Position numbers and translations under genes: made by a program
Part shown: piece after piece, positions 1 through 6,948 of the stretch
How the letters are laid out: the number at the start of each line of letters is the position of its first letter
Numbering within the stretch: position 1 is the stretch's first letter
NCBI GenBank assembly: GCA_025358985.1
Contig: JANYHQ010000633.1
Location: forward strand, 1-9,804
From: Acidimicrobiales bacterium
GTDB taxonomy: Bacteria; Actinomycetota; Acidimicrobiia; Acidimicrobiales; JANYDT01
Reading direction: 5' to 3'
Length of the DNA: 9,804 nt
Notes under the pieces: generated by a model
Seen by the model: only the letters and a program-made list of their open reading frames with translations
Databases searched by the model: none
Told to the model about the DNA's origin: nothing

Positions 1-2
1 TG

Positions 3-1463
3 GGTGGCTTGGTGTGGTACCTGGCCACGGTGTTGGGCGAGCGAACGGTGAACCCGTCGGCTCTGGGCCATGTTCGTACCGGTGGACCGGCTGCCGTTGG
101 TGCCACCATTGCTGCGGTGTTGGTACTGGCATTGCGGTCCGGGCAGCGGGGCGGGCCCGTGGCACTGGAGATGGCTGATGTGCAGTACCTGTTGGGCGCC
201 CCCATTCCACCCGCCATGGTGCTGCGGCGACCGCTTGTGAATGTGTTCCGACGTGGGCTTGGTGTGGGTGCCATCGGCGGTGCCGTAGTGGGGCGCCTGG
301 CGGAACCATTCCTTGGCGGTTCGGCAGTGGCGTGGATGCTGAGTGCCGCAGGTGTGGGTGCGTTGGTGGGGCTCACGTGGATGTCGGTGGCCACGGGCTC
401 GGCCGGCAACACCAGTTCGGCGCTCCCCGTACGCGTGGCCGTGGTGGGAGTAGCGGCGGCGGCGACAGCGGACGTGTTTGTGTCGTTTCCCTGGGCACCT
501 ACTTCCGGGCTGGCAGCAATGGCGATCGGCCCCATGCATCCACAGCACTCCACCGGTGTTGGTCCAGTACTCAGCGCGCTTATCACCGTGGTGGCCTTGA
601 TAGCGCTGGCCGTATATTTGGTGGGAGAGATTCGGGTGGAGCAGGCTCTACGCCGGGCTCGTTTGGTGAGTCAATTGCGCTTTGCCGTCACTACTCAGGA
701 TTTGCGTGCGGTGTTATTATTGCGTCGCCAAATTGCATCGGAGCACCCACGTAGTCGTCCGTGGTTCAAGGTCAAGGGTCGATCCGGGGCCAGTGGTGCG
801 GTCATTGTCCGATGCATCCGCAGCGTGGCTCGATGGCCGCTCTCACGTATATGGCGGCTGGTGCTGCTCGGCATCATCAGCGGGGTGGCGGTGCATTGGG
901 CGTGGGACGGAATCCTTCCGGTGGTGGCGGTGGCGGGCCTGTGCGGATTCATTGCCGGCCTGGATGCGGTGGAAGCGTTGTCACAAGATGCCGACCATCC
1001 CAATCTGCTGGCTGGCTTCCCCCGTCATCGAGGGCGTCTGGCCAACCGCCAGGTCATCGTGCCGATGATTGTGGTATTCATTCTCGGTATTCCGGGAGCG
1101 GCGCTGGGTGCCGTGCTGGACGGGCATGGTGCACGAGCGTTTGGGTTTGCCGCGGTTCTGCTGGTGTGTTGGGCCGTCTCCGGAGTGCTCGGGGCGGCCA
1201 TCAACGTGGCCATGGGCCCACCGGACATGACCACGGTGTTGCAGTCACCAGAACTCGCCGCTGGTCGCTCCGCGCTGTCGCCGTTGCTGTGTGTGATTGG
1301 GGTGGGAGGGCCACTGTTGTGGGCTCATGCCACGGCGTCGGGACCTGGGCCGGGGGCGGCATCAGGCTTGGTGCGAGCTCTCATGCCGGTCAGCATCCTG
1401 TGCTACTTCGCCCTCACGTATCTCACCAGCGGTGGCGTTCGTGAACCGGGCGGTAAGTCTTGA
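3..1463 (+). CDS. Multi-pass membrane protein, 5'-truncated; possible ABC-2-type exporter permease
   Basis: The reading frame is open to the left edge, so the N-terminus is probably missing; the first in-window start is TTG at 9, giving 484 residues. About ten or eleven hydrophobic segments are visible, roughly at residues 27-43, 84-103, 106-128, 139-160, 186-206, 283-297, 302-318, 348-370, 376-400, 421-438 and 456-473 (numbered from TTG 9). A basic cytoplasmic-looking stretch lies at 209-280 (EQALRRARLV, then many Arg/Lys). Two soluble segments look alike: residues 44-78, containing LLGAPIPP then LRRPLV, and 319-351, containing LLAGFPRH then LANRQVIV. This resembles the layout of ABC-2-type exporter permeases that lack a fused ATPase. 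No ATP-binding motif is present. I do not recognise the exact family, so the transporter role is inference; a partner ATPase gene would be expected just upstream, outside the window. It converges on serC. Confidence 0.75.
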   Translation, partial: GGLVWYLATVLGERTVNPSALGHVRTGGPAAVGATIAAVLVLALRSGQRGGPVALEMADVQYLLGAPIPPAMVLRRPLVNVFRRGLGVGAIGGAVVGRLAEPFLGGSAVAWMLSAAGVGALVGLTWMSVATGSAGNTSSALPVRVAVVGVAAAATADVFVSFPWAPTSGLAAMAIGPMHPQHSTGVGPVLSALITVVALIALAVYLVGEIRVEQALRRARLVSQLRFAVTTQDLRAVLLLRRQIASEHPRSRPWFKVKGRSGASGAVIVRCIRSVARWPLSRIWRLVLLGIISGVAVHWAWDGILPVVAVAGLCGFIAGLDAVEALSQDADHPNLLAGFPRHRGRLANRQVIVPMIVVFILGIPGAALGAVLDGHGARAFGFAAVLLVCWAVSGVLGAAINVAMGPPDMTTVLQSPELAAGRSALSPLLCVIGVGGPLLWAHATASGPGPGAASGLVRALMPVSILCYFALTYLTSGGVREPGGKS

Positions 1464-1480
1464 GTGTCAACCCGGGCCAG

Positions 1481-1601
1481 GGCCCCATCTTCCCCAACAA
1501 GAATGGGTCAGAACGGGGACTTTGTTTGGGAAGAGTGGCTATTTGGGGATCTTCCCAAACAAGTAGCCACCAATGACCTATTCTTGTTGGGGGTGGTGGC
1601 C
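1481..1601. repeat. Nested inverted-repeat element filling the convergent gap
   Basis: Four copies of a motif close to CTTCCCMAACAAG alternate in orientation: about 1489-1501 (+), 1522-1533 (-), 1551-1563 (+) and 1583-1593 (-). The outer copies form long arms, 1491-1510 against 1574-1593. As RNA these could pair over 20 consecutive positions, 18 Watson-Crick and two G-U. The inner copies form a perfect 12-bp stem. GGCC at 1481-1484 and 1598-1601 extends the outer symmetry. The element starts 17 nt after the membrane-protein stop and ends 3 nt before the serC stop, so it occupies almost the whole gap. It may be a two-way transcription terminator, a REP- or MITE-like repeat, or both. The structure is visible; the function is inference. 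Confidence 0.75.
1522..1562. terminator. Inner hairpin, candidate bidirectional terminator
   Basis: TTGTTTGGGAAG (1522-1533) and CTTCCCAAACAA (1551-1562) are perfect reverse complements around a 17-nt loop. It sits between two convergent genes, so it could end transcripts from both sides. Neither flank has a long T run, so a classical intrinsic terminator is not assured. A competing fold pairs GTGGCTA (1535-1541) with TAGCCAC (1564-1570), with TTTGGG/CCCAAA (1542-1547/1554-1559) stacked inside. Confidence 0.45.
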
Positions 1602-1604
1602 ACC

Positions 1605-2738
1605 TCAAGCACTAAGTGCCCGTACCACATAGTCGACACAGCGAGTGAGTTGACGGACGTCGTGAGGGTCCACGGCCGGGAACATGGCCACGCGTAGTTG
1701 GTTGCGGCCCAATTTGCGGTAGCTGTCGGTGTCCACGATGGAATTGGCCCGCAGCACCTTCGACACGGTGGTGGCATCCACACCGTCGAGGTCGATGGTG
1801 GCCACCACGTTGGACCGATCGCTGGCCGATGCCACGAACGGGGTGGCGTAGGGGGATTGTTCCGCCCATGAATACATGGCCGTGGCCGACTCTGCGCAGC
1901 GCGCCGCTGTCCAGCCCAACCCGCCTTGGGCGTTCATCCAGTCGAGTTGCTCGGCCATGAGAAACAGCGTGGCCAACGAGGGCGTGTTGTATGTCTGATC
2001 CTTGCGACTGTTGTCCAATGCGATGGACAAATCCATGGAGGCGGGCATCCACCGACCACTGGCCTTGATGCGCTCGATACGGGCCACCGCGGCGGGAGAC
2101 AACAGGGCCAACCACAATCCACCATCGGAGGCGAAGCACTTTTGCGGAGCGAAGTAGTAGCAATCGAACTGCGATGCATCAACCGCCAAGCCGCCGGCTC
2201 CCGAAGTGGCATCGACCACCACGAGTTCATCGTTGGCGGCGGCCGTGCCAGTGGGGCGGGTGATGGTCATGGCGACCCCGGTGGACGTTTCGTTGTGGGT
2301 GAGGCAGTACGAGTCGATGCCGTCCTCAGCAGTGGCTTCGGGGTGCGTGCCCACTGCCGACTCGATCACCGACGGCGTACCCAACTGCGGCGCCGCACCG
2401 GCCGCCTCGGCAAACTTGGAGGAAAACTCACCGAACACCAGATGCTGGCTGCGTTGTGCAATGAGACCGAACGTGGCGATATCCCAGAATGCCGTGGACC
2501 CACCATTGCCCAATGCCACCTCGTAGCCGTCGGGGAGGTTGAACAAGTCGTGCAATCCCGCTCGGACCCGGCGCACAACCGCCTTCACGCCGTCTTGGCG
2601 GTGCGATGTGCCGAGGTAAGTGGTGCCCACTGCCGCCAACGCCGCTACTGCTTCGGGGCGGATTTTGGAAGGGCCGCAACCAAAGCGTCCGTCTACGGGC
2701 AGGAGGTCGAGTGGGATACGGATGTCGGGGATGGCCAC
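1605..2738 (-). CDS. serC: Phosphoserine aminotransferase, actinobacterial type
   Basis: This PLP enzyme converts 3-phosphohydroxypyruvate plus glutamate to O-phosphoserine and 2-oxoglutarate, the second step of serine synthesis, in the cytoplasm. The 377-residue protein opens with DGRFGCGPSKIRPE (residues 16-29), the N-terminal phosphate-side motif typical of the actinobacterial SerC group. It also has GNGGSTAFWD (77-86), the aspartate of VVVDATSGAGG (173-183) and the Schiff-base lysine K200 in FAPQKCFASDGG. NTPSLATLF (251-259) and the C-terminal QLRVAMFPAV (347-356) also fit. Length matches the family. The frame is open much further upstream to 3023, but that extension runs antisense into the aminotransferase gene and has no family resemblance, so GTG 2738 is preferred. 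An AGGA lies 9 nt before it, and it also sits 8 nt after a TAGGAT box, so it could be led by a very short transcript. The gene is divergent from the aminotransferase at 2826. Confidence 0.93.
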   Translation of the reverse strand: MAIPDIRIPLDLLPVDGRFGCGPSKIRPEAVAALAAVGTTYLGTSHRQDGVKAVVRRVRAGLHDLFNLPDGYEVALGNGGSTAFWDIATFGLIAQRSQHLVFGEFSSKFAEAAGAAPQLGTPSVIESAVGTHPEATAEDGIDSYCLTHNETSTGVAMTITRPTGTAAANDELVVVDATSGAGGLAVDASQFDCYYFAPQKCFASDGGLWLALLSPAAVARIERIKASGRWMPASMDLSIALDNSRKDQTYNTPSLATLFLMAEQLDWMNAQGGLGWTAARCAESATAMYSWAEQSPYATPFVASASDRSNVVATIDLDGVDATTVSKVLRANSIVDTDSYRKLGRNQLRVAMFPAVDPHDVRQLTRCVDYVVRALSA

Positions 2739-2746
2739 AACCGCAG

Positions 2747-2752
2747 ATCCTA
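2747..2752 (-). promoter_or_regulatory. Candidate -10 box (TAGGAT) for serC
   Basis: Read on the minus strand, TAGGAT fits the actinobacterial TANNNT -10 pattern. Transcription would begin about 2 nt before GTG 2738, giving a nearly leaderless mRNA. The same bases include the AGGA that could act as a weak ribosome binding site, so the two readings compete. No convincing -35 is visible. Confidence 0.35.
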
Positions 2753-2786
2753 AGAGACCCTGAGTTGAACGAATTGGAAATGCTGC

Positions 2787-2797
2787 CGTTGACAACG
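2787..2797. promoter_or_regulatory. Palindrome CGTTGACAACG with -35-like TTGACA in the serC/aminotransferase divergent region
   Basis: CGTTG-A-CAACG is a perfect inverted repeat around one base, placed centrally in the 87-bp divergent gap. It contains TTGACA (2789-2794), the consensus -35 hexamer, pointing toward the aminotransferase; the opposite strand reads TTGTCA toward serC. No good -10 stands 16-19 nt downstream on the plus strand. It may be a -35 element, a small operator, or chance. Confidence 0.3.
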
Positions 2798-2802
2798 ACT
2801 GA

Positions 2803-2809
2803 GAGGTGA
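2803..2809 (+). promoter_or_regulatory. Strong Shine-Dalgarno (GAGGTGA) poorly spaced to the ATG
   Basis: GAGGTGA closely matches the anti-Shine-Dalgarno complement but lies 16 nt before ATG 2826, farther than usual. It is 4 nt before an in-frame CTG at 2814, which would add four residues (LSHA). Family comparison favours ATG 2826; the CTG is a possible extra start. Confidence 0.35.
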
Positions 2810-2825
2810 CAGGCTGAGCCACGCT

Positions 2826-4028
2826 ATGAGCCCAACCAACCGCGTATCCCGCCGTATCGGCGCCATTGCCGAGTCCGCCACCCTGGCCATTGACGCCAAG
2901 GCCAAGGCCCTGAAAGCGGCCGGTGAGCCGGTCATAGGATTCGGCGCGGGGGAGCCCGATTTCCCCACACCGGCCCATATTGTGGAAGCAGCCATCGCCG
3001 CCTGCCACGACCCAGCCATGCATCGCTACACCCCGGCTGGCGGGCTTGCGGACTTGAAGGAAGCGATTGTGATGAAAACGAAGCGTGACAGTGGCTACTC
3101 GGCCACGGCGTCACAAGTGCTTGTCACCAATGGGGGCAAACAGGCCGTGTACAACACGTTTGCTGCGTTACTCGACCCGGGCGACGAAGTGCTGGTACAG
3201 GCGCCGTACTGGGTTACTTACCCCGAGGCCATCGTGTTGGCGGGCGGAGTGCCGGTGTACGTGGAGTCCGGCATCGACAGTGGCTTCAAGGTCACCATCG
3301 ACCAACTCGAAGCCAAGCTCACACCTCGCACCAAGGTGTTGCTCTGGGCATCACCCAGCAACCCCACGGGAGCGGTGTACTCGGCTGAGGCCACCGAGGC
3401 CATCGGTCGGTGGGCGGTGTCCAAGGGGCTGTGGGTGGTCACCGACGAGATCTACGAGCACCTGCTCTATGGGGGCCGCGAAATCTCGTCCATTGCCACC
3501 CTTGTTCCGGAACTGGCGGATCGTGTCGTCATCGTGCACGGGGTGGCCAAGACCTATGCCATGACCGGTTGGCGAGTGGGGTGGATGGTGGGCCCCGCCG
3601 ATGTCATCAAGGCGGCCACCAACCTACAGAGTCATTCCACATCCAACGTCAACAATATTGCCCAGAAGGCGGCGGTGGCCGCGCTCACTGGCGATCTCAC
3701 CGCAGTGGCAGAGATGCGAGTGGCCTTTGACCGACGTCGCCAAACCATGCAGCGCATGCTGAGCGAGGTACCGGGTTTCACGTGCATGGAACCAGAGGGG
3801 GCGTTCTATGCGTTCCCATCGGTCCAGGGTGTCATTGGTCGTACGGTGCGGGGCAAGCTCATCGACTCATCGCTGACATTGGCCGCGATCATCCTCGACG
3901 AGGCCAAGGTGGCCGTGGTGCCGGGTGAAGCCTTCGGAGCACCAGGCTATGCGCGCTTAGCATATGCATTGGGCGACGATGACCTCATCGAGGGCGTTGG
4001 TCGCATCAACGCCCTCCTCCGGGAGTAG
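2826..4028 (+). CDS. aspC: PLP-dependent class I aminotransferase, aspartate aminotransferase type Ib
   Basis: This cytoplasmic enzyme most likely transfers amino groups between aspartate and 2-oxoglutarate. The 400-residue protein is full length for the family. Visible motifs in order: GFGAGEPDFPTP (38-49), TNGGKQAVYN (101-110), the PYWVTYPE substrate/PLP region (127-134), SPSNPTG with N179, DEIYEHLLY with D207 and Y210, the Schiff-base lysine K242 in AKTYAMTGWRVGW with R250, and ARLAYA with R377, the expected carboxylate-binding arginine. ATG 2826 matches the usual RVSxRI...ESATL beginning of actinobacterial homologues. Related Ib enzymes can use prephenate or other oxo acids, so a prephenate aminotransferase role is not excluded; the symbol follows common naming for the subgroup. 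A 48-codon ORF follows after 2 nt. The gene is divergent from serC, another glutamate-linked transaminase. Confidence 0.9.
   Translation: MSPTNRVSRRIGAIAESATLAIDAKAKALKAAGEPVIGFGAGEPDFPTPAHIVEAAIAACHDPAMHRYTPAGGLADLKEAIVMKTKRDSGYSATASQVLVTNGGKQAVYNTFAALLDPGDEVLVQAPYWVTYPEAIVLAGGVPVYVESGIDSGFKVTIDQLEAKLTPRTKVLLWASPSNPTGAVYSAEATEAIGRWAVSKGLWVVTDEIYEHLLYGGREISSIATLVPELADRVVIVHGVAKTYAMTGWRVGWMVGPADVIKAATNLQSHSTSNVNNIAQKAAVAALTGDLTAVAEMRVAFDRRRQTMQRMLSEVPGFTCMEPEGAFYAFPSVQGVIGRTVRGKLIDSSLTLAAIILDEAKVAVVPGEAFGAPGYARLAYALGDDDLIEGVGRINALLRE
4021..4025 (+). promoter_or_regulatory. Ribosome binding site (GGGAG) for the 48-codon ORF
   Basis: GGGAG lies 5 nt before ATG 4031, inside the last codons of the aminotransferase. 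Good spacing plus overlap with the upstream stop suggests translational coupling. Confidence 0.5.
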
Positions 4029-4030
4029 CT

Positions 4031-4177
4031 ATGTCGAACGAAGCCCAAGACATCAAGATCACTCGGCTCCTCGATCGTATTTATTCTGCAGTTGCCACAG
4101 ATCCCGCTTTCACCGCCGCAGCTCGCCGTACGTTGAACAAATCGGAGTGGCAGTTCGGCGAAGACCCTGACGAATGA
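4031..4177 (+). CDS. Small hypothetical protein (48 residues), coupled to the aminotransferase
   Basis: ATG 4031 to TGA 4175-4177 encodes 48 residues beginning MSNEAQDIKITRLLDRIY and ending KSEWQFGEDPDE. It has no membrane segment, signal peptide or cysteine. The N-terminal half could form an amphipathic helix (ITRLLDRIYSAVA), and the C-terminus is acidic (GEDPDE). The start lies 2 nt after the aminotransferase stop with a well-spaced GGGAG, the strongest evidence that it is real. Third-position GC looks lower than in its neighbours, a point against. I do not recognise the family. It could be a small accessory or regulatory protein of the aminotransferase, or a chance ORF. Confidence 0.5.
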   Translation: MSNEAQDIKITRLLDRIYSAVATDPAFTAAARRTLNKSEWQFGEDPDE

Positions 4178-4236
4178 GTTCGTCCGAGCCCTCACGCTGT
4201 AACTGCGCTGGTTCGTAAGCAGACATGGGTTCGCCC

Positions 4237-4242
4237 TACGGT
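4237..4242 (+). promoter_or_regulatory. Candidate -10 box (TACGGT), leaderless start at 4249
   Basis: TACGGT fits TANNNT and its last T lies 7 nt before the A of ATG 4249, the spacing that would make that A the first transcribed base. No Shine-Dalgarno precedes the ATG. The -35 region is not recognisable. Confidence 0.45.
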
Positions 4243-4248
4243 GCGTCC

Positions 4249-5151
4249 ATGCGCTTCTCTTATTGGACCCCCAACACCCTGTCATGGGACGACACCAGGG
4301 CGGCGGCCCAGTCGGCCGCTGATCTCGGGTATTCGTGCTTTTGGTACGCCGACCATTTCATGCCCAATGCCCCGGAGCCGGCCGACGGCCCTGTACACGA
4401 GGCCTTCACCATGCTGGCAGCGGTGGCAGCGGCGGTACCCACCATTCGCCTGGGGACCATGGTGGCAGGCAACACTTATCGTCATCCGGCGGTGTTGGCC
4501 AAGATCGCCGCCACGATCGATCACGTATGCAACGGCCGTTTCACGCTCGGCCTCGGAGCGGGCTGGCAGGAGAACGAGCATGCTGCTTACGGCATCGAGT
4601 TCAACACGTTCGGTTGGCGCTTCGACCGGCTGGAGGAGACCTGTGCGGCGTTGCAATCACTCTTCACCGAGCAACGCACCACGCTGGTTGGTAAGCATGT
4701 GCAACTCACCAATGCCCCGCTTGATCCCAAACCCATACAGTCACCGCTCCCGTTACTGATCGGCGGAGGCGGGGAGAAGCGCACGCTACGTATCGTGGCC
4801 CAGTACGCCCAGGCCTGGAATGTATGGGGCACCCCGGAGTTGTTGGCCCAAAAGATTGGCGTGCTCAACGGCCACTGTGCGGATCTGGGGCGTGACCCTT
4901 CCACCATCACCAAAACGGCAGTGGCACTGCTGTTCCTCACCGACGACGCCGAGCAGGCCGCCAAACTGCGTAGTGGCCCGGCGCCGCGTCCCATGATCAT
5001 TGGCAACGCAGTTGAGGTGGCCGAGCAGATGCGGTTGTTCGCAGCGGCCGGAGTGGACGAGTTCATCGTGCCGGGGTTTACCTTCCGCAGCGTCACCGAA
5101 CGAGACGACGTACTGGGCCGGATCATGGCCGACGTCGCCCCCAACTGCTGA
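4249..5151 (+). CDS. LLM-class F420-dependent oxidoreductase, Rv1855c-like family
   Basis: A luciferase-like TIM-barrel oxidoreductase of 300 residues, expected to bind F420 or FMN in the cytoplasm; the substrate is unknown. Visible family features are the N-terminal strand MRFSYWTPNT, FWYADHFM (31-38), RLGTMVAGNTYRHPAVLAK (67-85), the hallmark GLGAGWQENEHAAYGIEF (101-118), PLPLLIGGGGEKRTLRIVA (167-185) and the C-terminal AAGVDEFIVPG (266-276). To my memory this set matches the 'probable F420-dependent oxidoreductase, Rv1855c family'. An in-frame ATG at 4225 would add eight residues. ATG 4249 is preferred because it matches the family beginning and sits exactly downstream of a TANNNT box; neither start has a Shine-Dalgarno. 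The gap of 71 nt from the small ORF, with a promoter candidate, suggests its own transcript. Nothing in the neighbourhood points to a substrate. Confidence 0.85.
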   Translation: MRFSYWTPNTLSWDDTRAAAQSAADLGYSCFWYADHFMPNAPEPADGPVHEAFTMLAAVAAAVPTIRLGTMVAGNTYRHPAVLAKIAATIDHVCNGRFTLGLGAGWQENEHAAYGIEFNTFGWRFDRLEETCAALQSLFTEQRTTLVGKHVQLTNAPLDPKPIQSPLPLLIGGGGEKRTLRIVAQYAQAWNVWGTPELLAQKIGVLNGHCADLGRDPSTITKTAVALLFLTDDAEQAAKLRSGPAPRPMIIGNAVEVAEQMRLFAAAGVDEFIVPGFTFRSVTERDDVLGRIMADVAPNC

Positions 5152-5341
5152 CCCCTCGATCGCGGCAGATCGGCACGGGCGGGGCGTCAAATTATCGCTC
5201 AGAGCGCCCATTTCACGTCGAAATCCCCGGACTCCTACACAGAGCGGTCAGGTTGCGTGCCGATATGCCGCGGTCGCCCCTGCCGCGCTTGCCCTGGGTG
5301 AATGAAACGTCAAGCGGGGAGCCGCCTAACCTGAGCGGCCC
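5152..5341. other. 190-bp intergenic region between the oxidoreductase and serA
   Basis: No gene is supported here. It holds an 11-base palindrome CGCTCAGAGCG (5196-5206) and a weak possible hairpin, GGGCG (5182-5186) with CGCCC (5205-5209), followed by ATTT, at best a poor terminator for the oxidoreductase. A ten-codon ORF from ATG 5302 ends at 5334, just before serA, with no good ribosome site. The serA -10 candidate lies at the 3' end. Confidence 0.5.
5327..5332 (+). promoter_or_regulatory. Candidate -10 box (TAACCT) for serA, near-leaderless
   Basis: TAACCT fits TANNNT and ends 9 nt before ATG 5342, so transcription would start about 3 nt before the start codon. The nearest purine-rich run (GGGGAG, 5316-5321) is 20 nt from the ATG, too far for normal ribosome binding. 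A weak TGAAAC lies at the -35 position (5303-5308). Confidence 0.45.
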
Positions 5342-6913
5342 ATGGCACGCATCCTCGTCACTGAAACCATCGCCGACGGAGGGCTCGAGCAGTTGCGCAA
5401 GGCCGGCCACCAGGTCGACGTGCGCGAAGGGCTCACCCCGGCGGAACTACTCACCGAGATCGTGGGCGCCCATGCGCTCATCATCCGCTCGGCCACCAAG
5501 GTGACCCCGGCCGTACTCGACGCAGGCACCGACCTGCTGGTGGTGGGCCGCGCCGGTATCGGCCTCGACAATGTGGATGTAGCGCATGCCACCACCAACG
5601 GGGTGATGGTGGTCAACGCGCCACAGTCCAACGTCATCTCCGCCGCCGAGCAGGCCATGGGCTTGTTGATGGCATCGGCCCGCAACATCCCGCAAGCCCA
5701 CAGCGCGCTGGTACAAGGCAAATGGGAGCGGTCCAAGTGGGAGGGCGTGGAGCTCTACGGCAAGATCATCGGCATCGTGGGATTGGGCCGGGTGGGAGCA
5801 CTGGTGGCTCAGCGCTGTCTGGCCTTTGGCATGCGCCTCATCGCTTTCGACCCGTTCGTGGGTGAGGAGCGGGCCCGTGCCATGGGCGTGGAATTGCTGC
5901 CGTTGGCCGAGGTGGTGAAACGCGCTGACTTCCTTTCCATACATCTGCCCAAGACCAAGGAGACCACCGGTCTCATCGGGGCCGAGTTGCTTCGTACGGC
6001 CAAGCCCGATCTGCGCATCATCAACACGGCCCGCGGCGGCATCGTGGACGAAACGGCGTTGTACGAGGCCATTCGTGATGGTGTCATCGCCGGCGCCGGA
6101 CTCGATGTGTTCAGCGAAGAGCCCATCACCGACTCGCCCCTGTTCACGCTGCCATCTGTGGTGGTCACCCCGCACCTGGGGGCGTCCACCCGCGAGGCGC
6201 AAGACAAAGCGGGCGACACCATCGCCGAAATGGTGCAGTTGGCGTTGGCCGGAGAGTTCGTGCCGTTCGCGGTGAACGTGAGCGCCGCCGAAGCATCGGA
6301 GACGGTGCGCCCCTTCCTGCCGTTGGCCGAGCGTCTGGGTCGGTTGCTCACTGGCATCTGCAACGGTGTCCCCAAGGGTGTCGACATTCTGTTCCAAGGC
6401 CAGATCGCCGACTACGACACGCGTATTCTTAAACTCAGTGTGCTCAAAGGGATGCTCACCGGTGCTCCGGGGCCGTCGGTGACGTTTGTCAATGCTCCGC
6501 AATTGGCAGAGCAGATGGGATGCGTGGTGAGCGACTCCAAGAGTGTGGAATCCAGTGATTACCGCAACATGATCACGCTGCGTTCCACGTGCGGTCATTC
6601 GCTAGCGGGCACGTTGGCGGGCTTGCGGGGCGAGCCGCGCATTGTGATGGTGGACGATCACGACGTGGAGGTGCCGCCGTCGAGGCACCTGTTGGTGGTG
6701 CGTAACGACGACCGTCCAGGCATGATCGGCGTGGTGGGCACCACCCTCGGAGCGCATGGGGTCAACATCGCCAACATGGCGTTGGGTCGTACTCCCAATG
6801 ACACGTCAGCACTCATGGTCATCGCCTCTGATCAGCCTGTACCTACAGACGTTCTTGATGCGCTGCGCGCTACCCCGGGTATCACCGGCGTGGACCCCAT
6901 CGCAGAGATCTGA
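5342..6913 (+). CDS. serA: D-3-phosphoglycerate dehydrogenase, long form with ASB and ACT domains
   Basis: Catalyses NAD-dependent oxidation of 3-phosphoglycerate to 3-phosphohydroxypyruvate, the first and normally serine-inhibited step of serine synthesis; SerC at 1605-2738 uses the product. The 523 residues match the mycobacterial long form. The substrate-binding domain is split (about 1-98 and 285-315) around the Rossmann domain (about 100-284). It shows GLGRVG (147-152), catalytic R231 in NTARGG, E260 in DVFSEEP and H278 in TPHLGAST. An intervening ASB-like domain follows (about 316-445), then an ACT domain (about 449-523, starting HLLVVRNDDRPGMIG), which binds serine in relatives. Feedback inhibition is therefore likely but inferred from the family. 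ATG 5342 matches the family start and has no Shine-Dalgarno, consistent with leaderless translation. The HAD phosphatase follows 47 nt later. Confidence 0.96.
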   Translation: MARILVTETIADGGLEQLRKAGHQVDVREGLTPAELLTEIVGAHALIIRSATKVTPAVLDAGTDLLVVGRAGIGLDNVDVAHATTNGVMVVNAPQSNVISAAEQAMGLLMASARNIPQAHSALVQGKWERSKWEGVELYGKIIGIVGLGRVGALVAQRCLAFGMRLIAFDPFVGEERARAMGVELLPLAEVVKRADFLSIHLPKTKETTGLIGAELLRTAKPDLRIINTARGGIVDETALYEAIRDGVIAGAGLDVFSEEPITDSPLFTLPSVVVTPHLGASTREAQDKAGDTIAEMVQLALAGEFVPFAVNVSAAEASETVRPFLPLAERLGRLLTGICNGVPKGVDILFQGQIADYDTRILKLSVLKGMLTGAPGPSVTFVNAPQLAEQMGCVVSDSKSVESSDYRNMITLRSTCGHSLAGTLAGLRGEPRIVMVDDHDVEVPPSRHLLVVRNDDRPGMIGVVGTTLGAHGVNIANMALGRTPNDTSALMVIASDQPVPTDVLDALRATPGITGVDPIAEI

Positions 6914-6948
6914 ACCGTTCTTCGGAGGCACCGTGCGCGCACCCGGCG

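Noticed and set aside
1464..1697. 77-codon ORF starting right after the membrane-protein stop and running through the repeat
   Set aside because: Its peptide is a translation of the inverted repeats and the serC 3' end. There is no ribosome site and no family resemblance; the structure is better explained as a nucleic-acid element.
1926..2753. 275-codon plus-strand ORF antisense to serC
   Set aside because: It is rich in Gly, Arg and His with no recognisable motif and mirrors the coding bias of serC, which has a full set of family motifs.
2739..3023. Upstream extension of serC to 472 residues
   Set aside because: The extra 95 residues run antisense into the aminotransferase gene, do not match SerC N-termini, and GTG 2738 gives the normal family length.
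4225..4248. Eight-residue N-terminal extension of the oxidoreductase from ATG 4225
   Set aside because: No ribosome site precedes it, the residues do not fit the family start, and a TANNNT box lies within it at the right distance for ATG 4249.
5182..5213. Possible intrinsic terminator after the oxidoreductase gene
   Set aside because: Only a 5-bp stem with an 18-nt loop and a three-T tail; too weak to annotate as a terminator.
5302..5334. Ten-codon leader ORF ahead of serA (a possible attenuator)
   Set aside because: It lacks a good ribosome site, is not rich in one regulatory amino acid (one Ser), shows no terminator/antiterminator pair, and a transcript from the -10 at 5327 would omit it.
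5447..6598. 383-codon minus-strand ORF antisense to serA
   Set aside because: Long stop-free antisense frames are common in high-GC genes. Its composition (many His, Gln, Gly and Arg) is that of a shadow and the serA reading is unambiguous.
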